From the NCBI GenBank assembly GCA_013407085.1, contig JACCGJ010000575.1:49290-113289 (forward strand): 64,000 bases of DNA. The letters run 5' to 3'. Each line of letters begins with the position of its first letter. Position 1 is the stretch's first letter. The stretch comes from Atriophallophorus winterbourni (taxonomy: Eukaryota; Platyhelminthes; Trematoda; Plagiorchiida; Microphallidae). This document shows positions 18,864 through 28,917 of this stretch, piece after piece. The notes beneath the pieces are model-generated. The model saw only the letters and a list, made by a program, of their open reading frames with translations. It was not told where the DNA came from and made no database searches. The position numbers and the translations under genes are program-made.

Positions 18864-21800
18864 TTGGTAAACCAAGGCATGCAAAACATGATGAGCTTCT
18901 AATGGTAAAGAATAAATAAATTGTAAAAAGGTCCTATCAAGCGGAATTTTTTGAATATGTTTCCGTTTAATAAAGGATGGTAAATTTACAACGGTAAGAA
19001 AGTTAATTTTTTCGCGCAATGTCACACGGTAATAAAGATTCCTCTAGATTGCATCAAATTTAGCAAATAAAGAGGATCCGATAGATTTTGTAGCAGTGAC
19101 TGAAAAGAGAAAATAAAAGAAAAATTTTTTAAAAGAAATGGTGCGCATGAAGATTTAATTGTCACAGTTAAAATAAATTTATGAAATAAAGAATGTTCTT
19201 TTATAAATAAATAAATTGACTTCTTCGGAATGTTGGTGGATGTGATTGAAGAAAAGTATATAAAAAACCGAAGTTAGATTGAAAAAAATATAGAAAATGG
19301 AGGGGATGAGGAGAGATTGTGGTTTAAATTGCATGAGGTTTGGGCCGCTTGTACGATCCAGGAAAGTCGAAGAATTGTCGAATAAGGGAAACCAAAACTT
19401 CTCCAGTAGGGCTTTCGGTTCATATATAGAAGAATGAGTCTTATGCGGAAGGAACAAGTGCCAGTATCGGAGTTGGTTTGGGAGTCGGAGAAACTGGAAC
19501 ACAATTAAAGATATTCTCTTCACCATTATGGTGAGAGGTTATCGAAGAGAAATAGTAAATCGATTATAAACAATGAAAATGATCACAAAAAACAGTATTT
19601 TTTGCATTTTTGGCTTTTTTCTTTTTTTCTTTTTTCTTTTAATAAATACATTATGGTAAACCATATTGCCATACATAAATGGGCTAAATATAAGCAGATA
19701 ACGGTTAAGGATATGGTCATATGGTAAAAATGATTATAATAGGCACGGTTACGATGAAAATGTTTAGCAACGTGACGAGACATGCCTAGACCCTAGGTAA
19801 CCTGACACTACAGCAGCGTTATAAATAGGTGATCATAAAAATTAATGTTTTAGATGTTTCGATTTTTTTATTTAGAGAAATTTGTTTATGATAAAAACCT
19901 GAATTGAAACAATAAGGATAACTATGTTTAAACCAAAAGGTGGGTGAAATAAGCCTAGTGAAGTGAAGTGAAGTGAAAGCACAAGCCTGATCCAGGCAAA
20001 GTGCCGCACAGTCATAGACTGCACGCGGGCTGAGATGCTGTCAGGTTGCCCAGGCTTAGACAGATATAATAGAGATACAATAGGTATAGATACATATACT
20101 ACGAGTCCAAGGATTTGATGCAACATACATAGACCTTAGGTAACCTGACACTTAATAATACCATGTATTTTGTACATTATGAACTGTTCTATGCGTGTGC
20201 TGATGTACAAAATACTTACAATTGGTTCAATAACCAGGAATACCGTGACAAAATTTACTGTCTATAGAGTTGTTTATTTTAAGAATTTCGCATAGCGATG
20301 GAGCAGTAAGAGATTCTACGAGTGCTTTGAATTTACCTGTAGAAGTGCACATACGAACATGGAGTGGAAACGAATTCCCAAGATGTGCATACCTAATTAA
20401 AAAGAAATTTTGTCGAACTTTAGTGCGAGTAAGGGGAATATGTAATAGCCTCATTCGGTTACGTCGTACATAACGATTATAATCTTGGAAGCGCATTGTG
20501 GACCTAATCTTAACTTGGTGCTCTGTCATGATTCGGAAGAAAAGAAAAAGATTAAGGCGAATTCTACGCAACCATAGCGGCTCAATGTCTAGTAGACTGC
20601 ATCGTACTTTATAAGATGAAGGATTAGAGTAGCACAACATGATTTTGCTAATTCTACGTTGAACGTTTTCTAAGAGTATACAGTCACGCCTAGCAATGTG
20701 AGAGTAGGCTATATTACAGTGGTCAAGAAGCGGTAATACTTTCATTTTATATAGACTCAGTCTACTTTCACGAAGGAGGAATTTTTGATTGATCGAACCA
20801 AAATTCTGTCTAGCTCTTGCTATGAGAAATCTTACTTGTTCGTTAAAATTAAGAGATGAAGAATACCTAAATCCTAAGTCTTTGATTTTGTTAGAAGGTG
20901 CGAGTGGTGTATTGTTGAGAATGATAATAGCAGGGGGTATTGAGCAGCGTATACCCATGAATTGCGTCTTTAGAGCTGAGAATTCTAACCCCCATTTTGA
21001 GCCCCAACTTAAAAGGGTTGAAAGATCATCGTTGAGGGAGTCCATAGCCTGTGATATCTCTATGGCTGGAACAGCTAAGACAAGTTTATTATCATCCGTA
21101 AAGATAAAGAGCTTTGAGGTTTTTACAAAATCTTGCACATCATTAATATATATAAGGAAAAGGAGATGACCTAGTACGCTACCCTGAATGACTCCACTTG
21201 GCATAGGTTGTGTTTCAGAGTATATGCCATTAACGGGAACGGAGAAGGTACGATCAGAAAGATATGAGCAGAACCAATTAAATAGGGGTCCGGAAATACC
21301 AAGCGATGATAATTTTCGAAGAAGAAGAGAATGAGGAACCTTATTAAATGCTTTGGTAATGTCTAAGAAAACTGTCAATACAGCTAATCCATGATCTATG
21401 GAGGTGGTTATATAGTCCAAATATTCCAACTGACAGTTAATGCAGGACTTCTGATTTAAAAAGCCATGTTGGAATGGAGAGAAAGCGTTTGGGCCCGGGT
21501 AAGCTATTAATGCGTTCTTGATCAACTTTTCGAATAGCCTAGAGAGAAAAGGTGTGTGATTAATTGGGCGATAATTAGTGATTATGTGCAAATTCCCTGT
21601 TTTAAACTGAGGTATAATGACAGAATGTTTCCATTGGAGGGGGAATATACCAGATTTACCAGAAAGATTAAACAGATTTAATAAAATTGAAGGAATATCA
21701 TCCGTATTTAGTTGCAAGATTGCTGGAACAAAGCCTACAGTATCAGGCTTGTAAGTAGCTTTGGTTCGCCGACAAATTGCGCTAACTTCTTGTAAGCTAA
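18863..21800 (-). mobile_element. LINE-B', younger LINE-B relative, 5'-truncated
   Basis: Minus-strand element with ORF2 from the RT domain to the C-terminus (21790-20227) and a long 3' UTR (20226-18863) that holds repeats of a CATGCCTAGACCCTAGGTAA-like block (19780, 20125). It lies between two (TA)n tracts within LINE-B copy 3. A second copy of the 3' part (62.1-63.07 kb) is similar along its whole length, including the 3' UTR. Confidence 0.75.
20227..21790 (-). CDS. LINE-B' reverse transcriptase, N-terminally truncated
   Basis: A single open frame from about 21790; the frame at 21717 begins with a TTG, so no true start is present. RT blocks in order: NYRPINHTPFLSRLFEKLI, FSPFQHGFLNQKSC, AVLTVFLDITKAFNKVPHSL, SGVIQGSVLGHLLFLIYIND and the catalytic LFIFTDDNKLVLA. 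In the last, the usual FADD reads FTDD: the neighbouring Ala is Thr but both Asp residues remain. The C-terminal part has CNIAYSHIARRD, LWLRRIRLNLF and FFLIRYAHLGNSFP. The endonuclease is absent, so the copy cannot move on its own, although its RT frame is undamaged. Confidence 0.8.
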
Positions 21801-21801
21801 A

Positions 21802-21842
<41 letters not shown>

Positions 21843-22250
21843 CAGAAGATTATATTCTAAAGAACAGTATTGGTTGTGTCTAATTCTACGGAACCATAGT
21901 GGTTCTAGCTTGAGCTGCCTACATCTTTCTCTATATGATTGATTCGAGCTATATCCGGTGATTGATTTGGTAAAATTACGTTGTACTTTTTCCAAAAGGA
22001 TGGTATCGGTTTTATTTATACTGCTATATATTATATTAAAGTAATCAAAGAGGGGTATGGTGAAAAATTTATAAAGTTCTAACTTACAGTGTAGGAGAGT
22101 AAAGAACTTATGAATCATATTACCACTCTGCTTTTCCTTTGAGATCACGTGATGTATATGCTCGTTGAATGTAAGCGAAGCTGAATATTTGTATCCAAGA
22201 TCACGTGTGCAATCGATAATATGAATAGGATTACTATTGAGAAGGATTGA
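21735..22250 (-). pseudogene. LINE-B copy 3 ORF2 middle part
   Basis: Minus strand reads TRDLGYKYSASLTFNEHI, then LYKFFTIPLFDYFNIIYSS, TILLEKVQRNFTKSITGYSS and LKLEPLWFRRIRHN before running into (TA)n at 21840. These align with KIKDLGFRYSSSLNFNEQV and LLENVQRRISKIMLCYS of LINE-B'. Bases 21735-21800 at the left of this span belong to LINE-B'. The right limit is the PLE insertion point at 22242-22250. Confidence 0.7.
21803..21840. repeat. (TA)n microsatellite, right edge of LINE-B'
   Basis: About 19 TA units between the 5' end of LINE-B' and the interrupted LINE-B ORF2. Confidence 0.85.
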
Positions 22251-22336
22251 ATTTGTTAGTATTGTTTTTGAATATTTGTAGCTCGGATCGTTGTTGTAGC
22301 GTACTTGAATTTGTTCTCCGAGCTTGTTGATTTTGC

Positions 22337-22378
22337 ATCGGACGTTTCGTTGCCAGACTGGGCAACATCTTCAGCGAT
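22337..22378 (-). ncRNA. Hammerhead-like motif at PLE-1 left end, intact core
   Basis: On the minus strand: stem I ATCG (22378-22375), CTGAAGA (22374-22368, the CUGANGA core), one extra T, stem II GTTGCC/GGCAAC with loop CAGTCT, GAAA (22348-22345), the palindromic stem III ACGT, cleavage GTC (22343-22341) and stem I CGAT (22340-22337). Minimal hammerheads with very short stems I and III are described for Penelope-like elements. The unpaired T after the first core box weakens the match. Confidence 0.6.
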
Positions 22379-22439
22379 TGTTGGCAAATTGACTGCTCGA
22401 AGTGGCACTGACGATGGTATTTGGCCGGCCGACCACTAG

Positions 22440-23465
22440 TCACGTGATCGCATGTGATTGATTGATTGATTAACTGCCTTTTCGGTTCTTCGTCTCAGTC
22501 GCATCCGTGCGTAGATGTCGTCCAAGCTCACGTGTTCGTTGATCGATCGTCCACCGGAGTGCCAGGCTTCGATGAACTCTCGTGCTGCTTTGTTATTAGC
22601 TCGAGCCAAGATGTAACAGATATGCCAGTTTATCTCGTGATCTTCGTTGTCGACGTGCGTTGAGATGAGAGACTTGGTGTTGTGACGTTCTACGGCCCGT
22701 TGATGCTCATGGATCCGAGTTTTTAGTTTTTGACCGGTTTGCCCAATGTAGTGTTTGTCACAGTGTGTGCACTGTACTTTTTACGCTACGTTCGCGTTTT
22801 CATCTTCGGGTATTGCATCTTTTACTTTTGTGAGCACGTTATGTAGGGTTGCTGTTGGTTTGTGGGTGTTAAAATACCGTGAGGTCGTAGGAGTCTTGAT
22901 GTCATTTCTGAGATGACTTCGACGTATGGTAACGCCGCATGGTGCATAGCATCAGTCTAATCTCGCCTAAGCCGTGTTGTTAGGCATCTACGGATAAAGT
23001 ACTTCGGGTAAGCGTTCTTCTGGAATAGCTTGTATAAATATTGTTCTTTCTCTTTTTGCAGTGTGAGCGTGCTGCAGTGTGTTCTGGCGCGTTGAAACAA
23101 AGTCCGAACGCAGCTTTTCTTGTGTGCTGTTGGGTGGTTACTTTTGAAGTTCAATATTTGGTCGGTGTGGCTCGGCTTTCTATAGACATTGGTCTATATT
23201 TCGCTGTTAAACAGTCTGGTGACTTGCACGTCTAAGATTGGTAATTGACCGCTTGTTTCGTTTCCATTGTGAACTGTATACCATTGAATACACAGTTGAG
23301 TAATCGTGAAGTTTCCTCGAGTCTTGATCGTTTAATAATCACAAAAGTATCGTCCACGTAGCGTACCCATAGGGTGGGTTGTATCAATGGTAAAGAGATC
23401 TGCTCCAGCCTCTGCATTACGATTTTAGCGATTAGTCCTGAGATTCGTGAGCCTATTAGGGTGCC
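22440..23465 (-). pseudogene. PLE-1 minus copy: RT 3' end plus GIY-YIG endonuclease
   Basis: Truncated upstream at about 23465, inside the RT block equivalent to TPMGSRISGLIAKIV. It keeps the catalytic WVRYVDDTFVI (about 23350-23380). After a frame change it reads HPTAHKKSCVRTLFQRAR and QYLYKLFQKNAYPKYFIRR (22957-23154), then the GIY-YIG domain with CDKHYIGQTGQKLKTRIHEH (about 22760-22700) and NNKAAREFIEAWHSGGRS, ending near 22440. The catalytic Arg (KTRIHEH) and Glu (AREFIEAW) regions of GIY-YIG nucleases are visible. A stop lies between the RT and GIY-YIG parts (near 22778). Confidence 0.8.
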
Positions 23466-25320
23466 TCACTCAAACACGCTCGTCGCTGGGAAACTTTTGC
23501 AAAAAGGTTCGCCTCAACGAAGGACAACTTTTCTTCTTACATGAGTGCCTACGAAGAAGAATACTACCAAAAAGCGTTCGCTATCGACCACCCATCGATA
23601 CCCCAAAAGCTCACAAGCTGGCTGAAGACAATGGGCGCCGAGCCGTTCGCATATTGATCACAAATGCACATGATATGCATATGATACGAAAATATACGGA
23701 AGTCGTTGAGGGAGCAGAAACATATTGCAGTTACAACTTGCAATCGCAATCTCGACAAAAACCACCATGAGAATAAAACGCCAAACGTTAACGGACAAGC
23801 TCCAGAGAATCACTCCGAAACACACAGAACAATAGACCGGGAACTGGATAAAGAATATTTCAGATAGACCCCTCACAGACACCGAACAAAGAGTACTGAC
23901 GCGCGGCCTAAACTTCAACTGCAAGAACGCAGACCCAGTCGAGTTCCTAGCATATTTCGAATCAAAGATGAAACGGGCTGGCCTAACACCGGAAACCCAG
24001 ATTGAATGCCGACAGAAAATCGTACCCATGATGAAAGCAAACCACATCATATCGAACACTTTGGACAAAGAAGAACGTCACGCCCTGACTAAAATAAAGC
24101 AAGACAAACAAATTGTAATCCTACCAGCAGACAAAGGTCGGATGACAGTCGTAATGAACAGAACGGAATATATCGCGAAAGCAGAACAACTTCTCCAGGA
24201 CACTCTGACTTATCGAAAAGTTGCATCAGCTACAACAGAAAAACTAGAACGAGAAATCATAAATAATCTGCAAAAATTGAAGACATTGGAACGACTCACA
24301 GAGGAAGAATACTTCCGTATGAAACCGAAAGATTCTACGACACCTAGGTTTTACGGACCCCCGAAGATCCACAAAGAAGGTATACCACTCCGTTCAATTG
24401 TATCGCTACCAAGAGCACCCTCATACAAGCTATCCAAAGAATTGAGAAGAAGACTACTATACCTTACCCATGGGTCAGAACACTCAATTCAATCAGCCGA
24501 AGAACTTCTACAGAAGATCAAAGGAACCAAGATTCAAGATGACGAAATTATGATCTCATTACATGTTGTCGCACTCTTTACCTCGATCGACACCATCCTA
24601 GCGAAGCAAACTGTGGCATCACTTTTGAATAAACGAATGATGGCCGATTGATAAATACTGAACGAAGAAGACCTATTAGAATTGCTTGACTTATACCTTA
24701 CAACACAATTCACCTTCAACGGGCAAGCTTACGAACAAATAAGAGGCACCCCAATGGGATCACGAATCTCAGGACTAATCGCTAAAATCGTAATGCAGAG
24801 GCTGGAGCAGATCCCTTTACTATTGATACAACCCACCCTATAGGTACGCTACGTGGTCGATACTTTTAAGATTATTAAACGATTAAGACTTGAGGAAACT
24901 TCACGATTACTCAACTGTGTATTCAATGGTATACAGTTCACAATGGAAAACGAAACAAGCGGTCAATTACCAATCTTAGACGTGCAAGTCACCAGACTGT
25001 TTTAACGGTGAACTATAGACCAATGTCTATAGAAAGCCGAGCCACACCGATCAAATATTGAACTTCAAAAGTAGCCACCCAACAGCACACAAGAAAAGCT
25101 GCGTTCGAAATCTGTTTCAACGCGCCAGAAAACACTGCAGCACGCTCACACTGCAAAAAGAGAAAGAACAATATTTATACAAGTTATTCCAGAAGAATGC
25201 TTACCCGAAGAACTTTATCCGTAGATGCCTGACGACACACCCTAGGCGAGATTAGACTGATGTTATGCAACGGGCGGCGTTACCTTACGTCAAAGTCATC
25301 TCAGAAATGACATCAAGACT
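23466..25320 (+). pseudogene. PLE-1 plus copy: Penelope-type reverse transcriptase
   Basis: Starts with an ARRWETFAKRF and FSSYMSAYEEEYYQKAF N-terminal block (frame other than that of the longest local frame), then NISDRPLTDTEQRVLTRGLN (near 23855), the longest clean frame 23968-24651 with LPADKGRMTVVMNR and RFYGPPKIHKEGIPLRSIVS, and GTPMGSRISGLIAKIVMQRL near 24745. These are signature blocks of Penelope RT, the family closest to telomerase. Damage: stops near 23655, 24649 and 24839 and several frame changes. The catalytic YVDD reads YVVD (about 24850-24861), so the first catalytic Asp is lost. RT activity is excluded for this copy. Confidence 0.8.
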
Positions 25321-25600
25321 CCATTAGCATCAACGGGCCGTACGATTTCACGACACCAAGTCTCTCATTTCAACGCACGTCGACAACGAAAATCACGAGA
25401 TGGAATAGCATATCTGTTACATCTTGGCCCGAGCTAATAACAAAGCAGCACGAGAGTTTATCGAAACCTGTCACTCCGGTGGACGATCGATCAACTAACA
25501 CGTGAGCTTGGACGACATCTACGCACGGATGCGACTGAGACGAAGAACCGAAAAGGCAGTTAATCAATCAATCAATCACATGCGATCACGTGACTAGTTG
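25321..25600 (+). pseudogene. PLE-1 plus copy: GIY-YIG endonuclease with core deleted
   Basis: Next to CTCAGAAATGACATCAAGACT the sequence jumps to a block equivalent to HEHQRAVE of the minus copy. About 180 bp present in the minus copy (about 22703-22885), including the YIGQT motif and the linker before it, are missing. Downstream blocks remain (AREFIE-like, DDIYARMRLRRRTEKAVNQS). The nuclease cannot fold normally. Confidence 0.75.
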
Positions 25601-25654
25601 TCGGCCGGCCAAATACCATCGTCAGTGCCACTTCGAGCAGTCAATTTGCCAACA

Positions 25655-25696
25655 ATCGCTGAAGATGTTGCCCAGTCTAGCAACGGAACGTCCGAT
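25655..25696 (+). ncRNA. Hammerhead-like motif at PLE-1 right end, damaged
   Basis: Mirror of the left-end motif: ATCG, CTGAAGA (25659-25665), T, GTTGCC...GCAAC, then GGAA (25685-25688) in place of GAAA, ACGT, GTC (25690-25692) and CGAT (25693-25696). The core A-to-G change, plus a C-A mismatch in stem II, should abolish cleavage. Confidence 0.55.
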
Positions 25697-25737
25697 ACAA
25701 AATCAACAAGTTCGGAGAACAAATTCAAGTACGCTAC

Positions 25738-27870
25738 AAGGATTGAGTTATCAGGAATTTTACATTGTAAAGGCATAAAATTACATTTTTCTACAGAGAA
25801 TGAGAGACCATTAATTTTACCCCATTCGGATAATGCATCCATATCTTTGTTTAGTCTGGCAATGTTAGTTTGTGGTTCAGAAGATGGGAAGGAAATTACT
25901 AATTTCATGTCGTCTGCGAACAAGAATAGTTTACTATGAGAGACAACTGTATGTACATCATTTATGTATAGGAGAAAAAGTAATGGACCTAAAACACTGC
26001 CTTGTATCACTCCTCTTGGAATCGGTAAGGTGCGCGATCTGTGACCATCAACCTCAACACAGTATGTGCGATCTGTAAGAAAAAAAAGTGCCAAGAATGA
26101 AGATTGCCACCTTTACCAAATGAACTTAGCTTAGATAGTAATAGATTATGCGGTACGGTGTCGAAAGTTTTAGTTATATCAAGGAAAACAACTATAACTG
26201 GGAAGCCAATTTTAATTAAACTTGTGATGCAGTCTAAGTATTCTAGCTGGCAAGTAATGCAGGATCTTTTGTTAAGAAATCCATGCTGTGCCTTAGAAAA
26301 GAAACTAGGTGTCAGTTATTCTAGTATAGCTTTCTTTACAATTTTTTCAAATAAAATTGATAAGAAGCTGTATGGTTTATTGGTCGCTAGTTAGTAACTA
26401 AGTGTTCCGAGCCAGATTTGTATCTACGTATAATAATTAAGTGTTTCCATTCTGCCTGAAAGCTACCAGATTCAATAGATGCGTTGAATAGGTTTAGCAA
26501 GAGAAGTTGAAAGTCTTCACCACCCATTTTGCATAAGGCTGGAGGAATGCCTGCTGTGTCACGTTTAAGACTGACAGTTAATTGCTGACATAATTTATTT
26601 ATGTCACTCAGGTTTATACTCAAAGTATTTAGTGTATTCGGCGAAGAAAGATGACTGGTTGTGTGAACGTAGTTTGAATTGTTGTAAGTAGAGTTGAAGT
26701 ACAGAAGGAATTCATCACAGATAGCATCAGGTGAACTAATAATTGTTTCAACTGCGGATGAATTAAAATTTTCGATAATGAAATCTATGTTGCTGGGTGA
26801 GTTGAAAGACTTATGAGAGCTTTGTTTTCGTCGGTTCTAAGCGTGTTATCTATGGCGAATCTGTGAGTTTTTGATAGTTCATAAGAACGAAGAAGGGCGA
26901 AAATTTCATGTGTTTTAGAGCAGCAGAATGTAGTTTCATCATTTTCTTTTCTATTTTCTGGGCTCTCGTTAATTTTGTGTGCCCAATGAGCTTATATGAT
27001 GCCTTCATAAGTAACCCTTTCAATTGTGAATTAAATGTTGAAGAGACTGTTGTGAAATCACTAGAGAGGAAGAATCGGCTCCAGTCTTCTGTTCTAATGA
27101 ATTTTGACAGCAGATTCCAGTTAATGTAGTTGTAGGTATGCTTATTATCAGATGGCTGCAAAGAATTGACAGAAGCAGTGGCGCATAATATTTGAAATGA
27201 TAATATACAATGGTCACTGTTAAGGAAAGATGGAATTACCATCAGGTTAGCTGGAATAAGACTCAGAGTGAAGACTAGGTCTAAGATATTGTCATTTCTT
27301 GTAGGTTGATCAATAAATTGCTTATATCCTAGTAAGTCAATCGTTCTAGTGAAAGTTGTATAGCAGCTGTGATGTGCAAGATCGTGCCAGTTTAATTTTG
27401 GTATGTTGAAGTCACCAGCAATAAGCTTATATTTCGTGTGGTGTAGAGATGCTTCTATAAACGCATTAATTAAGGAATCCATTTTAGAGATGGTTGAAGA
27501 CGGTGGATAATAAATACAACATATTAAGAGATCTAAGGATGGTAATACAATCCATGTTCAGTCTTCTAGTTCTGTCAGACTAGGTGAAGTAAAGGTATTA
27601 GCTTTAAATTTGGATTGTACATAGATACGAGTACCACCTCCCCGTTTCAAAGTTCGGTTATTCCTGAATATCTGGTAATAAGGTACTATAAGTGTTCAGT
27701 CAGGCTGGTCATCTCGGGTCCATGTTTCAGTTATAAGAATAATGTCTACTAAGTTCGTAATGAGAAAAGATTCCAGCATTTGGATTATAAGGTAATTGAT
27801 CGGGCATTTATAAGTAGAATACTAACATAAGAAGGAGCGGGATTAAAAGGAGTGAAAGTAAGTTGAGACA
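25738..27870 (-). pseudogene. LINE-B copy 3 ORF2 5' part (endonuclease and RT)
   Basis: Minus-strand blocks in order: FLITNLVDIILITETWTRDD (27780-27730), NNRTLKRGGGTRIYVQSKF, ICCIYYPPSS, KLIAGDFNIPKLNW (27430-27390, catalytic GD.N), NDNILDLVFT and FLNSDHCILSF (SDH His), which make a complete APE domain. Linker and RT follow: LKRDTAGIPPALCK (26570), EWKHLIIIRRYKSGS, then PRGVIQGSVLGPLLFLLYIN (26030) and FLFADDMKLVIS (25920). Frameshifts separate the parts (around 26850, 26390 and 26100). It stops at the PLE insertion. Confidence 0.8.
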
Positions 27871-28917
27871 AAAATTTAGAGCAATCAATATTTAATTTAA
27901 TAATTTTGGAAAAAAATTGGCATGGTCATGTTTGTACGAAATATCACAAGACTTACTTAAAGCATGCAAAAATCAACTGTACATATCTTAATGTGAATCA
28001 CTTGACAAGTCTGTGCTTGAAAAAATGATGCATACAGAGTGGAATTTAGGTGTTATGTAACGAATATACAAGGGCCTCAGATGTTTATATTACGCAAGCT
28101 AACATCCTTCCACGATACCTATTGTGATGTCTCAAACTATGAAGCTCGTCGTAATAAAGTTTGCTCATCAGCTATAATCGCGAAGTATACTATGTTCAGT
28201 GGAGTTTAATTAACGTACACATCAGGTGAGATTACTCAACGAAATTTGTATAAGTTTGACAGAAATTCTAGCATCAATGCCTACTGCACTTAACTCGTAT
28301 TCCTTAATGCAGTGAGTCGCGAAGCAATTCACGTTGATACTTTTTTATCTAGAATTAATTCCATAGACCCGACTAGAGGGAATTACGTTAAGTATCAAGG
28401 TTTCACCATATCCAAAAAATTTACTTAGACCCATCATCCAAATAATCTAATTTTTTAAAGTTTGCAGGATTTCATTTATGCTTTCCCTCTTCGTTCTCTC
28501 TTAGTGTTGTGTCTGTAATAATTTCTTACTTTATATTCTCTAGTTATGTTGTGGCAGATTTTTCCTTTTTTACCTTGTCTACTAAAACCTCGCCATCGTT
28601 GATCCAAACCGACATACTGAAAAATATAAGAAATCATTCGCAAATTGCTATTCCGTAACTCGAAATGACATTGTACTTATTTACTGACTCTAACTTAGTG
28701 CAGTAAATTCGTCAGTGGGTCCCTGAAACAAACATATAATGAACGTATGCAAGCGTAAGGCCTCTTTCTTTTGCTTCGTAAGTGCATTTGGAGTGAGGTA
28801 ACACTGGCATATAAAATAATACACATTATAAAGTAAGCATTATAACATTTATTCAAATAAATTGAACAGAGACATAAACGTAACAACTCAGCTACATTAC
28901 GAACTGATCTTTACCTA
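27871..28917. other. No gene seen
   Basis: AT-rich, with short frames only. 27871-27960 may be the 5' UTR of LINE-B copy 3. Nothing further is recognised up to the TIR at 28918. Confidence 0.5.

Larger units (their letters stand above)
22251..25737. mobile_element. PLE-1: inverted partial dimer of a Penelope-like element
   Basis: An insertion flanked by AAGGATTGA at 22242-22250 and 25738-25746 (12 bases with one mismatch if extended). It holds two PLE copies tail-out: a minus-strand 3' half (about 22285-23465) and a plus-strand near full-length copy (about 23466-25737). The outer ~1.1 kb on each side are thus inverted repeats of each other. Both encode the PLE hallmarks, a telomerase-like RT and a C-terminal GIY-YIG endonuclease, and both ends carry hammerhead-like motifs. 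Partial, inverted tandem copies are a known feature of Penelope-like elements. The left end has about 35 extra bases (22251-22295) not found at the right end. Confidence 0.85.
18010..27870 (-). mobile_element. LINE-B copy 3, outer element of a nested locus
   Basis: Three collinear pieces on the minus strand make one LINE-B: the 5' endonuclease-to-RT part (27870-25738), the RT end and linker (22250-21840) and the C-terminus with 3' UTR (18862-18010, 3' signature near 18012). Between piece 1 and piece 2 sits a PLE (22251-25737); between piece 2 and piece 3 sits LINE-B' (18863-21800). At both interruptions the protein alignment to LINE-B' ORF2 continues on the other side. Stops and frameshifts show that LINE-B is the oldest layer. 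Confidence 0.75.
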
